Shown: one piece after another, positions 21,356-32,409 of the stretch
Numbering within the stretch: the stretch's first letter is position 1
How the letters are laid out: each line of letters opens with the position of its first letter
DNA from: Devosia litorisediminis
GTDB taxonomy: Bacteria > Pseudomonadota > Alphaproteobacteria > Rhizobiales > Devosiaceae
DNA: 64,000 nt
NCBI RefSeq assembly: GCF_018334155.1
Contig: NZ_JAGXTP010000001.1
Span: forward strand, 186,001-250,000
Direction of reading: 5' to 3'
Translations under genes and position numbers: made by a program
The notes under the pieces: generated by a model
Told to the model about the DNA's origin: nothing
Databases searched by the model: none
The model's input: only the letters and a program-made list of their open reading frames with translations

Positions 21356-22645
21356 ATGTCGGAAGTTCCTGTCCGTTCGCCGCTGCTCGCAGCCGGCGCC
21401 ATTCTGTTCAGCGTGGCGCTACTGATCATGGGCAATGGTCTGCAGGTGATGTTGCTGCCAATCCGTGGCGGTATAGAAGGCTTCTCGTCGTTTGAAGTGG
21501 GCATGCTCGGTTCGGGCTATTTCTTTGGCTTCGTGCTGGGCTGTGCCTTCTCGCCGCTGCTGATTATCCGGGCAGGGCACATCCGAACATTCGCGGCGTT
21601 GGTGGCCATCGCCTCTGCGGCGGCGCTGGGCTATCCGGTGGCGGTTGATCCGATCGTGTGGGTCCTGCTGCGCATGATCACCGGATTTTGCCTGTCAGGT
21701 CTGTATCTGGTGGTGGAAAGCTGGCTCAACGATCAGGCGACCAATGAAACCCGCGGTACGCTGATTTCGACCTATGTGACGGTCAATTTCACGGTGATCA
21801 CGCTGGGTCAGATGATGGTCACCCTGTTCAAGCCCGACTCGTTCGTGCTGTTCTCGATTGCCTCGGTGCTAGTCTCGCTGGCGGCGGTGCCGATCGTGAT
21901 GACGCGCTCGACCCAGCCGCCGCCGATCACCATTGTGCGGTTTCGCCCCAAGCGGATGTTCCGACTATCCCCCACGGGCACTGTCTCGATCTTCCTGATC
22001 GGGGTGGCGACCGGTTCATTCTGGTCACTGGGGCCAACCTACGCCAATGCGGCCAGTGGCAGCATTACCGATGCGGCGTTGTTCATGAGTGCGGCAGTGC
22101 TGGGTGGCGCGCTGCTGCAGTGGCCCGCAGGCAAGATCTCCGACCATGTCGATCGACGCCTGGTAATGATCGGGCTGGCGCTCGCTTCGCTAATGGTTGG
22201 CGTGGTCATTCTCGTTGTGCCGCATGTGACCTGGCTCTGGCTTGTGCTCGGTCTGGCATTCGGGGCGGGGCTGTTGCCGGCCTATGCCATCGCGGCCTCG
22301 CACGTTTTCGATTTTGCTGATCGCTCCGACTATGTGGAGATTTCGGCGGGGCTGCTGCTGCTCAATGGTCTGGGATCGACAGTGGGTCCGCTGCTGACTT
22401 CGCTGGCCATCGAGCTGTTCGGGCCCAGTGGCATGTTCATCACCAATGGTGTGGTGATGATGGTGTTGATTGGTTTCGTGGCTGTCCGTCTCAGCCGTCG
22501 TGAGGGCCTGCCAGAAGAAGAAAAGGAAAACTTCGACTGGGGTACTGCGGGCGCCGTGTCCGTGGTGGGCGACGAAGAAGCCGTGCAGCTCAGCGATCTG
22601 GTTGTCCAGGAAAGCGATCTTGTGGTGCAGGAACCGGCCGCCTGA
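21356..22645 (+). CDS. MFS transporter, YcaD-like
   Basis: 429-residue protein with about 12 hydrophobic helices and a hydrophilic C-terminal tail. The sequence resembles the YcaD/MFS_1 group (for example LRMITGFCLSGLYLVVESWL in the fourth helix). The substrate is unknown. It lies 96 bases after betA on the same strand, so read-through from the bet operon is possible, but nothing shows a role in choline metabolism. The tail has two near-identical VVQESDLVVQE units. Confidence 0.8.
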   Translation: MSEVPVRSPLLAAGAILFSVALLIMGNGLQVMLLPIRGGIEGFSSFEVGMLGSGYFFGFVLGCAFSPLLIIRAGHIRTFAALVAIASAAALGYPVAVDPIVWVLLRMITGFCLSGLYLVVESWLNDQATNETRGTLISTYVTVNFTVITLGQMMVTLFKPDSFVLFSIASVLVSLAAVPIVMTRSTQPPPITIVRFRPKRMFRLSPTGTVSIFLIGVATGSFWSLGPTYANAASGSITDAALFMSAAVLGGALLQWPAGKISDHVDRRLVMIGLALASLMVGVVILVVPHVTWLWLVLGLAFGAGLLPAYAIAASHVFDFADRSDYVEISAGLLLLNGLGSTVGPLLTSLAIELFGPSGMFITNGVVMMVLIGFVAVRLSRREGLPEEEKENFDWGTAGAVSVVGDEEAVQLSDLVVQESDLVVQEPAA

Positions 22646-22679
22646 GGGCGGTCGGCAGGCATGCGAAAAAGAGTCATTG

Positions 22680-22758
22680 ACGACCCTATGGGTTCGGGCG
22701 TATTTGCCGCCTCAGGACACCTTGCCCTAACGCAAGGCGATAGACCTGGGAGGGTCGT
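22680..22758 (+). promoter_or_regulatory. Structured leader of serC, possible serC RNA motif
   Basis: ACGACCCT (22680-22687) and AGGGTCGT (22751-22758) are exact inverse complements; the second arm contains part of the serC ribosome binding site (GGGAGGG, 22748-22754). Between them CCTTGC / GCAAGG (22720-22725, 22732-22737) forms a second stem. The fold would hide the Shine-Dalgarno sequence. A conserved serC leader RNA is known from alphaproteobacteria; whether this is a member needs a covariance search. Confidence 0.5.
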
Positions 22759-22763
22759 TGAAG

Positions 22764-23945
22764 ATGGCTACTATGCCCCTGACCGCGCCGGCGGTAAAAC
22801 CGGCTAATCCGAATTTTTCGTCGGGCCCGTGTGCCAAGCGTCCAGGCTGGACGGTTGAAGCGCTTGCCAATGCACTGGTCGGTCGTTCGCACCGCTCCAA
22901 GCCCGGCAAGGCCCGCATTCAGCGCGCCATCGACCTGACCCGCGACCTGCTCGAAGTCCCAGCCGATTACCGCATCGGCATTGTCCCCGCCTCCGATACC
23001 GGCGCTGTCGAAATGGCCATGTGGTCCATGCTCGGCGCGCGCGGCGTTGATATGCTGGCTTGGGAAAGCTTTGGCGAAGGCTGGGTCACCGACGTTTCCA
23101 AGCAGCTCAAGCTCGATGACGCCCGCATCATCAAGGCTCCCTATGGCGAATTGCCGGATCTTGCCCAGGTCGATTTTGACCGCGACGTGGTGTTCACATG
23201 GAACGGCACGACCTCGGGTGTCCGCGTTGCCAATGGCGACTGGATCCCGGATGACCGCAAGGGTCTGACCATTTGCGATGCCACTTCGGCCGCGTTTGCG
23301 CAGAAGCTCGATTTTGCCAAGCTCGATGTGGTCACCTTCTCCTGGCAGAAGGCGCTGGGTGGCGAGGCCGCCCATGGCGTGCTGATCCTGTCGCCACGCG
23401 CTGTGGAGCGGCTCGAGACCTTCAAGCCAGACCGCCCGCTGCCCAAGATTTTCCGCCTGACCAAGGGCGGCAGGCTGATCGAAGAAATTTTCGCAGCTGC
23501 TACCATCAACACGCCTTCGATGATCTGCATCGAAGACGCCATTGATGCCATGGAATGGGGTCAGTCGCTGGGTGGCCTTGCTGCCATGCAGGCGCGTGCC
23601 GACGCCAATTTCAAGGTGCTCTCGGACTGGGTCGCCAAGACCGACTGGGTTGAGTTCCTCGCCAAGAATGAAGCCAATCGGTCCAACACCTCAGTGTGCT
23701 TGTCGATTGTCGATCCCGCCGTCACCGCGCTTGATGATGCAGCGCAGGCTGCATTCGCCAAGGCGATTGTCGCCAAGCTCGACAAGGCCGCCGTGGCCTT
23801 TGACATCGGCGCCTATAAGGACGCGCCGTCGGGCCTGCGCATCTGGGCTGGCTGCACCATCGAGACGGCCGATCTTGCCGCGCTCGTGCCATGGCTGGAT
23901 TTTGCCTTCGCCGAAGAAAAAGCTGCCCTCAAGGCCGCTGCCTAA
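22764..23945 (+). CDS. serC: Phosphoserine aminotransferase SerC
   Basis: 393-residue PLP enzyme that converts 3-phosphohydroxypyruvate and glutamate to phosphoserine. The PLP lysine is at about 196 in [10 protein letters not shown]. The long form with [14 protein letters not shown] at the N-terminus is the alphaproteobacterial type. ATG 22764 sits 9 bases after GGGAGGG; the TTG at 22758 is too close. Upstream is a potential regulatory fold, and serA follows after 154 bases, so the first two serine-pathway steps are encoded together. Confidence 0.95.
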   Translation: MATMPLTAPAVKPANPNFSSGPCAKRPGWTVEALANALVGRSHRSKPGKARIQRAIDLTRDLLEVPADYRIGIVPASDTGAVEMAMWSMLGARGVDMLAWESFGEGWVTDVSKQLKLDDARIIKAPYGELPDLAQVDFDRDVVFTWNGTTSGVRVANGDWIPDDRKGLTICDATSAAFAQKLDFAKLDVVTFSWQKALGGEAAHGVLILSPRAVERLETFKPDRPLPKIFRLTKGGRLIEEIFAAATINTPSMICIEDAIDAMEWGQSLGGLAAMQARADANFKVLSDWVAKTDWVEFLAKNEANRSNTSVCLSIVDPAVTALDDAAQAAFAKAIVAKLDKAAVAFDIGAYKDAPSGLRIWAGCTIETADLAALVPWLDFAFAEEKAALKAAA

Positions 23946-23951
23946 TTACAC

Positions 23952-24066
23952 CACCCCCTCCCAACCTCCCCCATCAAGGGGGAGGTGCTGATCGAGTATG
24001 CGGCACTGTTCGTGTCCCAAACGCGGAGCGACACCTCTCCCTCGATGGGGGAGGCGGGAGGGGGTG
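23952..24066. repeat. Palindromic intergenic repeat between serC and serA
   Basis: Two ~35-bp arms (23952-23987 and 24032-24066) are inverse complements with about four differences, starting CACCCCCTCCC and ending GGGAGGGGGTG, around a 44-base core. Each arm is itself a hairpin (CCTCCCCCATC / AGGGGGAGG). This is the form of dispersed intergenic elements of rhizobial genomes, but the family cannot be named without a genome search. It splits serC from serA. Confidence 0.75.
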
Positions 24067-24099
24067 ACTTCTCACACTCGATTTTCAAGGAGGGCTCTG

Positions 24100-25683
24100 A
24101 TGCCCAAGGTACTCGTTTCCGACAAGCTCAGCATGGCTGCCGTTCAGATCTTCAAGGACAATGGCGTCGAGGTCGACTATCTGCCCGATCTGGGCAAGGA
24201 CAAGGAAAAGCTGCTCGAGGCCATCGGCCAGTATGATGGTCTGGCCATCCGTTCGGCGACCAAGATGACCGAGAAGGTCATTGCGGCAGCGACCAATCTC
24301 AAGGTGATCGGCCGGGCCGGTATCGGTGTCGACAACGTCGATATCCCGGCGGCGACCAAGAAGGGCATCATCGTGATGAATACGCCCTTCGGCAATTCGA
24401 TCACGACCGCTGAGCATGCCATTGCCATGATGATGGCGCTGGCCCGCCAGTTGCCCGAGGCCGATGCCTCGACCCGTGCCGGCAAGTGGGAAAAGAACCG
24501 CTTCATGGGTGTGGAAGTCACCAGCAAGACGCTGGGCCTGATCGGCGCGGGCAATATCGGCTCGATCGTGGCCGATCGCGCGCAGGGGCTGAAGATGAAG
24601 GTCGTGGCTTTCGACCCGTTCCTGACGCCAGAGCGTGCGCAGGAAATCGGCGTCGAAAAGGTCGAGCTCGATGAATTGCTGGGCCGCGCCGATTTCATCA
24701 CGCTGCACACGCCACTGATCGACGCGACACGCAACATCATCGACGCCGCTGCCCTGGCCAAGACCAAGAAGGGTGTTCGCATCGTCAATTGCGCCCGTGG
24801 TGGTCTGATCGACGAAGCTGCGCTCTACGAGGCTCTGAAATCCGGCCAGGTGGCTGGTGCTGCACTGGACGTGTTCCTGGAAGAACCCGCCACCGCCAAT
24901 CCGCTGTTCGAACTGCCCAACGTCATCTGCACCCCGCATCTGGGTGCATCGACCGGCGAAGCGCAGGAAAATGTCGCGCTGCAGGTGGCCGAACAGATCT
25001 CGGCCTATCTCAATGCGGGCGAAATCACCAATGCGCTGAACTTCCCGTCGATCTCGGCCGAGGAAGCGCCGCGCCTGACGCCATTCATCAAGCTTGCTGA
25101 AGTGCTGGGTTCGTTCGCCGGTCAGCTCACCGAAACGGCCATCAAGGGCATCAAGATCGAGTTCGAAGGTGACGTCGCCAGCATGAATACCCGCCCCATG
25201 GTGGCCTCGGCCGTCTATGGCGTGATGCGCCCGATGATGCCGGATGTGAACATGGTGTCGGCACCGCAGATCGCCAAGGATCGCGGTATCGGCGTTGAAG
25301 TGGTGACCCGCGAACAGCAGGGCGCCTACGAGAACTATATTCGCCTCACTGTCGTGACCGAGCGTCAGGAACGGGCTGTGGCCGGTACGGTCTTCGCCAG
25401 CGGCAAGCCACGCGTCATTCAGGTCAAGAACATCAATATGGAAGCCGAACTGACGCCGTCGATGCTCTATGTGACCAATGAGGACAAGCCAGGCCATATC
25501 GGCCGTATGGGCACGTTGCTGGGCACGCTTGGCATCAACATCGCCAACTTCAATCTGGGGCGCGCCGAACAGGGCTCCGATGCGATTGCGCTGCTGTCGA
25601 TCGATGGTCAGTTGACCGAAGCGCAGCTGGCAGAGATCGCCTCGCTCGAAGGCGTCAAGCAGGCCAAGGCACTGCGTTTCTAG
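24100..25683 (+). CDS. serA: D-3-phosphoglycerate dehydrogenase SerA
   Basis: 527-residue long-form enzyme catalysing the first step of serine synthesis. The Rossmann motif GLIGAGNIGSIVADRA lies at about 147-162, the catalytic His at 280 in PHLGAST, then an intervening (ASB) domain (about 320-440) and a C-terminal ACT domain (about 455-527) with ITNEDKPGHIGRMG-like sequence (VTNEDKPGHIGRMGTLLG), the usual serine-feedback domain. ATG 24100 has AAGGAGGG upstream; the longer frame to 23998 lies in the repeat and is rejected. Confidence 0.96.
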   Translation: MPKVLVSDKLSMAAVQIFKDNGVEVDYLPDLGKDKEKLLEAIGQYDGLAIRSATKMTEKVIAAATNLKVIGRAGIGVDNVDIPAATKKGIIVMNTPFGNSITTAEHAIAMMMALARQLPEADASTRAGKWEKNRFMGVEVTSKTLGLIGAGNIGSIVADRAQGLKMKVVAFDPFLTPERAQEIGVEKVELDELLGRADFITLHTPLIDATRNIIDAAALAKTKKGVRIVNCARGGLIDEAALYEALKSGQVAGAALDVFLEEPATANPLFELPNVICTPHLGASTGEAQENVALQVAEQISAYLNAGEITNALNFPSISAEEAPRLTPFIKLAEVLGSFAGQLTETAIKGIKIEFEGDVASMNTRPMVASAVYGVMRPMMPDVNMVSAPQIAKDRGIGVEVVTREQQGAYENYIRLTVVTERQERAVAGTVFASGKPRVIQVKNINMEAELTPSMLYVTNEDKPGHIGRMGTLLGTLGINIANFNLGRAEQGSDAIALLSIDGQLTEAQLAEIASLEGVKQAKALRF

Positions 25684-25709
25684 ACGATCGTTTTCATACC
25701 AAGTTCCAA

Positions 25710-25740
25710 GGGTCGGCGCTCAGGCGCCGGCCCCTTTTTT
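25710..25740 (+). terminator. Rho-independent terminator after serA
   Basis: GGGTCGGCGC / GCGCCGGCCC stem with a TCAG loop (one G-T pair) followed by six T residues. It touches the end of the convergent EamA gene. Confidence 0.85.
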
Positions 25741-26686
25741 ATGCGCGCATGCGCCGGGCGGCCCATTCGGCCATGGCGATGCCGCCGATGATGATGGCTG
25801 CGGCAATATAGTGGTACACCTCCAGGCGTTCGCCCAGAATGATTACCGAGCCCAGCGTGCCGAACACCGGGATCAGATTATGGCTGGGCGCAGCGCGATT
25901 GGCACCGACCAGCTCGACGCCGCGCGCGTAAAACACCTGGCTGAACATGGATGGGAAAACCATCACATAGGCCATGACCGCCCAGACCTTGGGCGAGGCC
26001 TGCGGAATGGTGGCGAAGGCGCTCAGACCGCTGCCAAAGACCTGCAACATGACCAGTGCGGTAATCGCCGCACCGGCAAAGGCCACCGCCATAAAGCTCA
26101 TAATGTGCACTTTGGGCCGGAAGCGCAGGGCGAGCGTGTAGCTGGTATAGGTGAGGCAGGCCAGGATGATGAACCCGTCGCCGACATTGACGTCGAGCGT
26201 CAGGATGCGACTGAGATCGCCATGGGTGGCGGTCAAAGCAACGCCGGTTATGGCAATGAGCACGCCGATAATCTGCAGCAGGGTGGCGCGCACCCGAAAG
26301 ATGATGAAATTGGCGGCCAGGATCAGCATGGGCAATGATCCCTGCTCGATCGAGGAGTTGACCGCGGTCGTTGTGGTCAGGCCGATATAGAGAAACCCGT
26401 TGAAAATCGCATAGCCAACGGCGCCATAGGCCATCAGCAGCAGCCAGTTGCGGCGTAGTACCGGCATATCGTCATGCAGGAAGCGCCAGGCGAATGGCAG
26501 GATGAATAATGTGGCGCCGACGCAGCGGCTGGCGAGGAGCAGGAAAGGGTCCATCTCGCCCACCACCATCTTGGCGGCCACAACATTTCCACCCCAAAAC
26601 ATCGGGGCCAGAATCAGCATCAGATAGGGCTGGTCGAGCAGTCGGGCGGAAATGCCGCGATTTTGGTGTTCTAGCGGCTTTGTCAT
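25739..26686 (-). CDS. EamA/DMT-family transporter
   Basis: 315-residue protein with about ten transmembrane helices in two EamA repeats (about 25-155 and 165-305); the sequence PMFWGGNVVAAKM in helix 1 is typical of this drug/metabolite transporter superfamily. Probably an exporter of amino acids or metabolites; substrate unknown. The chosen ATG 26686 avoids a 53-residue non-hydrophobic extension. It diverges from purA and converges on serA. Confidence 0.8.
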   Translation of the reverse strand: MTKPLEHQNRGISARLLDQPYLMLILAPMFWGGNVVAAKMVVGEMDPFLLLASRCVGATLFILPFAWRFLHDDMPVLRRNWLLLMAYGAVGYAIFNGFLYIGLTTTTAVNSSIEQGSLPMLILAANFIIFRVRATLLQIIGVLIAITGVALTATHGDLSRILTLDVNVGDGFIILACLTYTSYTLALRFRPKVHIMSFMAVAFAGAAITALVMLQVFGSGLSAFATIPQASPKVWAVMAYVMVFPSMFSQVFYARGVELVGANRAAPSHNLIPVFGTLGSVIILGERLEVYHYIAAAIIIGGIAMAEWAARRMRA

Positions 26687-26844
26687 CGTGGCTCGGGTGA
26701 TGTAAGGACAATCGGACTTAGCAGTTATTCGACCACGTTGAAACTTCAACAAAAGGTGGTCGGGGGGACAGACGTCCAAATTGGGGAAGGGGCGACATTC
26801 GTGTCGAGCCCTTTGTGTCGCGCCTATCCTGGAGATGGAATTCA

Positions 26845-28134
<1,290 letters not shown>

Positions 28135-28182
28135 TATTTTTTGTTACAAGACGTCGCTGACATCGTGAGTATCAAGTAACCA

Positions 28183-30168
28183 ATGGCGGACTACAAAGAG
28201 CTGTTGCGCCGGGCCATCTCGGCACTGCCGGAGAACAACGGGGCTGCACGGCGTGCGGTCTACGAGAAGGCGCGTTCGGCCCTGGTTGGCCAATTGCGCG
28301 CTATTTCTCCGCCATTGCCGGCGCGCGATATTACCCAACATCGCTTGCAGCTCGAAGACTGTATCCGTCTGGTTGAACAGGAAGCCAGCGAGGCCGTTAT
28401 CACGCTGGGACGCGAGGGAGCCCCCGCGCCCCGGGCCTTTGAGCCGAAACCTGTCGCCCCCAAAGCGCCTGAACCCAAGCCCGACGAACCAGAAGTTGTT
28501 ACGTCCGAAGCGCCTGCGGACGTCGCTGAAGAAGACGTTGGCGAACCTGTTCCGAGCGAGACCAAGGCGCCGGCCAAGCCAGCAGAAAATGCGCCGAAGT
28601 CGACAGCTGGCATGTCGATCGAAGAGATCATTGCCGAGGCTGCGGCGACCGGCGGCACCTCCATGATCCAGGTGCCGACTGTCGCCAAACAGCCCGCCAA
28701 AGGCGAATCACCGGTCCTGCCGCAACGCACGGAACCACCGCGCAGTGCGCCACTTGCGCCGGTCTCCAACATCAGACCGCTCGAAACACCGAGTAAATCT
28801 GTGGGAAACGACACGCGTCGTGAACCCACGCCCGTTGCCGCCAATTCCGGCGCAGATCCCGTGCGCGCCAGCACGCGGGTGGAGCCCTCTCTCGGCGGCT
28901 CGGGGGCGGCCCTGCGCCAACAGACAGACCCTACGGCATCAGTGGCTGTTGAGCCGGCGCTGTCGAGTGTTCGCGAAGTTGAACTTGAGGCCGTCGAGCC
29001 CGATACCAGCGAAGCGGAAGGCGCGATCGAGCGCGCCATCGAAACGCTTGATCGTGAAGCGCGCGGCGAGACCACCGATGACGCACCAAAATCTGCTCAG
29101 GACGTTGCCGAGCGCATGTTTGCTGCGCCCGGTGGCGACGTGGACAAGGCCGATGATAGTGGCTTTGTTTCTGCGCCCACGACAGCGCGAGCGGGTTCGG
29201 GGCTGACCATTTTCCTGATCGTGTTTGCCGTCTTGCTGGTGGGCGTCGGCGGCGCCGGCTTCTGGGCGTGGCGCGAGGGGTATGTCGATCTCGACCAGAT
29301 GTTCGGTCAGGCCCAGCCTGGCGTTACCGAGACTGCCGAGGTCACGACGCCAACAACGCCAACGCTGGATCCGGTTCAGCCGAGCGAAACCACGGATCCC
29401 GTGGCCGCACCCGGCAATACCGCCACGGTCCCCGCCGAAGGACCTGCTACCACGCTGGAGGGGCTGGAAGCGGATGACCGTCTGGAGCCAACGCCGCAGG
29501 CTGTGGTGCCGACCGGTACCGAGACCGCATTGCCAGCGCTGGATGGTTCTGAGGGCAAGAGCGAAGAGCGGCTTCCCGGACAGGATGCCAGCAAACTGGC
29601 CGCCAATGATCCTAGCGCTTCAGTTGATCCTGCTGTGCTCGCCGGTAGCCAGTCACTGCTGCTTGAAGCCAGTGCCAATGGTACAACCGGTGCAGTTCCC
29701 TTCTCGGGCACTGTGGAATGGCGCGAAGGCGTTGATGAGCTTGGGCTTCCCACGTTGATTGGCCATGCGAGCATTCCGGCGCGCAATCTTGGCGTCGATG
29801 TTACGATCCGCAAGAATTCGGATCCGAGCCTGCCCGCCAGCCATCTGATGGAAGTGGATTTCCAGGTCACCGACACGTTTATCGGCGGCACGGTAGCCAA
29901 TCTTCCCGGTGTGTTGCTCAAGGACGAAGAACTGGTGCCCGGCACGCCACTGGTTGGTGCATCGGCACGAGTGGTGGGGAACTCGTTCCTGTTCGCGCTC
30001 AGTGCGTCGCCAGACGACACCGCCACCAACACCAATTTGCTGGAAAACCGCAAATGGATGGATCTGGCCGTGGTTTATGGCACGGGCCGCAATGCGATCA
30101 TCACGCTCGAAAAGGATGATGCGGCGCAGACCTTGTTCGACAAGGTGTTCGGCGCCTGGGCAGAGTAG
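28183..30168 (+). CDS. Large single-pass membrane protein of unknown function downstream of purA
   Basis: 661 residues. The N-terminal 72 residues (MADYKELLRRAISALPEN onward) form a compact helical domain that recurs in Hyphomicrobiales proteins; a low-complexity Pro/Glu/Ala/Thr segment follows (about 75-335), then one membrane helix (about 340-362), a second disordered region (about 370-470) and a folded C-terminal domain (about 485-661). Topology would place the N-terminus in the cytoplasm and the C-terminal domain in the periplasm. No catalytic motif is seen. ATG 28183 is 48 bases after purA. Confidence 0.7.
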   Translation: MADYKELLRRAISALPENNGAARRAVYEKARSALVGQLRAISPPLPARDITQHRLQLEDCIRLVEQEASEAVITLGREGAPAPRAFEPKPVAPKAPEPKPDEPEVVTSEAPADVAEEDVGEPVPSETKAPAKPAENAPKSTAGMSIEEIIAEAAATGGTSMIQVPTVAKQPAKGESPVLPQRTEPPRSAPLAPVSNIRPLETPSKSVGNDTRREPTPVAANSGADPVRASTRVEPSLGGSGAALRQQTDPTASVAVEPALSSVREVELEAVEPDTSEAEGAIERAIETLDREARGETTDDAPKSAQDVAERMFAAPGGDVDKADDSGFVSAPTTARAGSGLTIFLIVFAVLLVGVGGAGFWAWREGYVDLDQMFGQAQPGVTETAEVTTPTTPTLDPVQPSETTDPVAAPGNTATVPAEGPATTLEGLEADDRLEPTPQAVVPTGTETALPALDGSEGKSEERLPGQDASKLAANDPSASVDPAVLAGSQSLLLEASANGTTGAVPFSGTVEWREGVDELGLPTLIGHASIPARNLGVDVTIRKNSDPSLPASHLMEVDFQVTDTFIGGTVANLPGVLLKDEELVPGTPLVGASARVVGNSFLFALSASPDDTATNTNLLENRKWMDLAVVYGTGRNAIITLEKDDAAQTLFDKVFGAWAE

Positions 30169-30175
30169 CCGGGCG

Positions 30176-30814
30176 CTAGCCCGGCTGCAGTCGACCATCG
30201 ATCAACTGATAGCGCCGGCTTGCCAGCGCCTCGACGTCATCAGCGTGATGGCTGACCAGAACAGTGTGCCAGCGATGGCGCAGCGTCAGGGTCCGCACCA
30301 GATCGCGGATGGTGACGCGCGTATCATCATCGAGCGCGGAAAAAGGTTCATCGAGCAATAGCACGGGGCGGTCGCGCAACAGCGTGCGCGCCAGCGCCAC
30401 GCGCTGCTTCTGGCCGCCCGAAAGCGTGCTGGCGATCTGCTTTTCGAACCCCTCCAGCCCCACTTCGTCGAGTGCTTGGGCAACGCGCTTGTCAGCGTCG
30501 GCCCGCGTTGTGCTGGCGGGCAGGCCGAGGCGGACATTCTTGTCTGTCCGCAGATGCTCGAACAGGCTTTCTGACTGCAGCAACAGGGATACCGGCCGTT
30601 CCTCAGGCAAAAGGGGCCGCAAGTCCGCGTCATCGAGATCGATGCGTCCTGCGATGGGGTGCAGGAAGCCAGCCAGCAGATCCAGCAGGGTGGACTTGCC
30701 CGAGCCGCTGGCGCCCGAGATCGCGGTGATCTCCCCGGGGGCTGCGTCAAAGCTGAAGTTGTAGGGAACAGCCTGGCCCGGATGGGCGAAGGCCAGGGCG
30801 TCAACGCGCAGCAT
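30176..30814 (-). CDS. thiQ: Thiamine ABC transporter ATPase ThiQ
   Basis: 212-residue ABC ATPase. Walker A GASGSGKST is at 34-42, signature LSGGQKQRVALAR at about 125-137, and Walker B VLLLDEPFSALDDD follows. Short length is typical of ThiQ. Start ATG 30814 lies 14 bases inside the thiP end, so the two are translationally coupled. Last gene of thiB-thiP-thiQ. Confidence 0.92.
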   Translation of the reverse strand: MLRVDALAFAHPGQAVPYNFSFDAAPGEITAISGASGSGKSTLLDLLAGFLHPIAGRIDLDDADLRPLLPEERPVSLLLQSESLFEHLRTDKNVRLGLPASTTRADADKRVAQALDEVGLEGFEKQIASTLSGGQKQRVALARTLLRDRPVLLLDEPFSALDDDTRVTIRDLVRTLTLRHRWHTVLVSHHADDVEALASRRYQLIDGRLQPG

Positions 30815-32393
30815 TGGCGATCCTTTCGAAGAGCTTGGGCAGGCCGACAAAGGCCACGATAGTGCCAATCAGCAGGATAGCGGCAATCGCGGCGGCATCA
30901 TTGCTGCGATAGGCGCCCAGTGCCCGGAACATCATCAGCGGCAAGGTCTGGAAATCCTGAGTACCGAACAGGGCGATGACGCCAAGATCGCCGAGCGAAA
31001 AACAAAAAGACAGCGCGAGCATCACGCCAATATCCTTGCCCAGCAACGGATATTCCACGGCAATGAATTGCCGCCAACCTGACAGACCAAGAGTGCGTAC
31101 GAGCTTGCCGCGGGTGCGGGCGATGGCTTCGAGCGGTGGGCCCAGAGTGGCCATGGCGAAGGGCAACGCCAGCAGGCTGTTGGCCAGGATGACTACGGCT
31201 GGCGCTGCCGTGGCCGGGGCTATGCCGAGCGAGCGGACCAGCAGGAAAAAGCCCAGCGAGAGCACAATCGCGGGGACGGCGAGATAGGCAAAGGCGGGCA
31301 TGCCCAGCAGCGTGCGCATCAGCCCATTGGCCGTGGCGGCGCGTCCCAGTGCCAGTCCCAGCGCCAACCCCAGCGTCAGCACTGCCGACGCGATGCCGAT
31401 TGTGAAGCTGCTCAGCGTCGCCCACCAGAAGGCGGGTTGTGTCAGCACGCGACCCAGTCCGGTGGTCAGGCCGTCGGAAAGCACTGCCGCGAGTGGCAAG
31501 ACGAAGCCGATGGTGCAGATCAAAAGCACGATGGCCTGCAGCCAGCGCGCCGTCGTGCCATCGCGCCATGAAGGGGCCGCTGACGGCCCGAAACTGGTGG
31601 GGATCGGCGTCAGCGCTGCTGCCATCAGAATGACACCCGAACAGACCGCGATCTGGGTCAGGGCCAGACGCACAGCGCCCACCAGATCGAAATCGAGCCG
31701 GACCGCGGAATAGATGGCCACTTCCAGGGTCTGATTGGCCGGGCCCCCGCCAAGCAGCAGCACGATGGGAAAGCTGGTGAAGGCGAGCAGGAAGATGATG
31801 GCCGCCAGCCCCGGTACCGTGCTGCGCATGGCGGGCCAGTCGAGAATGGTAAAGCGTTGCCAGCCGGTCAGGGCAAGGGATTGCCCGGTCTTTAGCTTGC
31901 CAACGGGAATGGCATCGAGCCGCGCCAGCATGATGCGGGCGGCAAAGGCGCCATCAAGGATAACGTGGGCCAACAATATGCCCGATAAGCCGAAGGCGGG
32001 ATTGCCCAATGGAAATCCAAACAGGGCCAGACTGGTCTGATTGATCCAGCCATTGCGCCCCCAGACGGCCAGTAGGCCGAAGGCGACGACCATGCCGGGC
32101 GTTACGATGGCGGAGGCGAACAGGCCCACCACCAGATCGCGGCCGGGAAAGCGCAGGCGATTGAGGGCCCAGGCCAGTGCCATGCCCACGCTGATCGAGA
32201 GCAGCGTGGTCAGCCCGGCCTGAATGGAGGTCATGCGCAAAAGATGGGGAATGTCGATGCGCGATGCGGTGCCCTCGCTGCCGGTGGCGGCAGCGAGGAT
32301 TGCCCATAGGACAAGGGCGATAAGGCTCACAATGGCCAATGCCAGGGCGATCGCCGTGGCGATGCGGGCGGGGCGATTGGGCAAGGTGAGCAT
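30801..32393 (-). CDS. thiP: Thiamine ABC transporter permease ThiP
   Basis: 530-residue fused permease with two BPD_transp_1 halves and about 12 membrane helices, the usual ThiP architecture in which one polypeptide supplies both permease halves. It lies 16 bases after thiB and overlaps thiQ, so the three form one transcript controlled by the TPP riboswitch upstream of thiB. Confidence 0.92.
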   Translation of the reverse strand: MLTLPNRPARIATAIALALAIVSLIALVLWAILAAATGSEGTASRIDIPHLLRMTSIQAGLTTLLSISVGMALAWALNRLRFPGRDLVVGLFASAIVTPGMVVAFGLLAVWGRNGWINQTSLALFGFPLGNPAFGLSGILLAHVILDGAFAARIMLARLDAIPVGKLKTGQSLALTGWQRFTILDWPAMRSTVPGLAAIIFLLAFTSFPIVLLLGGGPANQTLEVAIYSAVRLDFDLVGAVRLALTQIAVCSGVILMAAALTPIPTSFGPSAAPSWRDGTTARWLQAIVLLICTIGFVLPLAAVLSDGLTTGLGRVLTQPAFWWATLSSFTIGIASAVLTLGLALGLALGRAATANGLMRTLLGMPAFAYLAVPAIVLSLGFFLLVRSLGIAPATAAPAVVILANSLLALPFAMATLGPPLEAIARTRGKLVRTLGLSGWRQFIAVEYPLLGKDIGVMLALSFCFSLGDLGVIALFGTQDFQTLPLMMFRALGAYRSNDAAAIAAILLIGTIVAFVGLPKLFERIANAAR

Positions 32394-32409
32394 GGTTCTG
32401 GCCTAACGC

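Noticed and set aside
24085..25497. 470-residue open frame on the minus strand
   Set aside because: It is antisense to serA; low-quality composition and no ribosome binding site.
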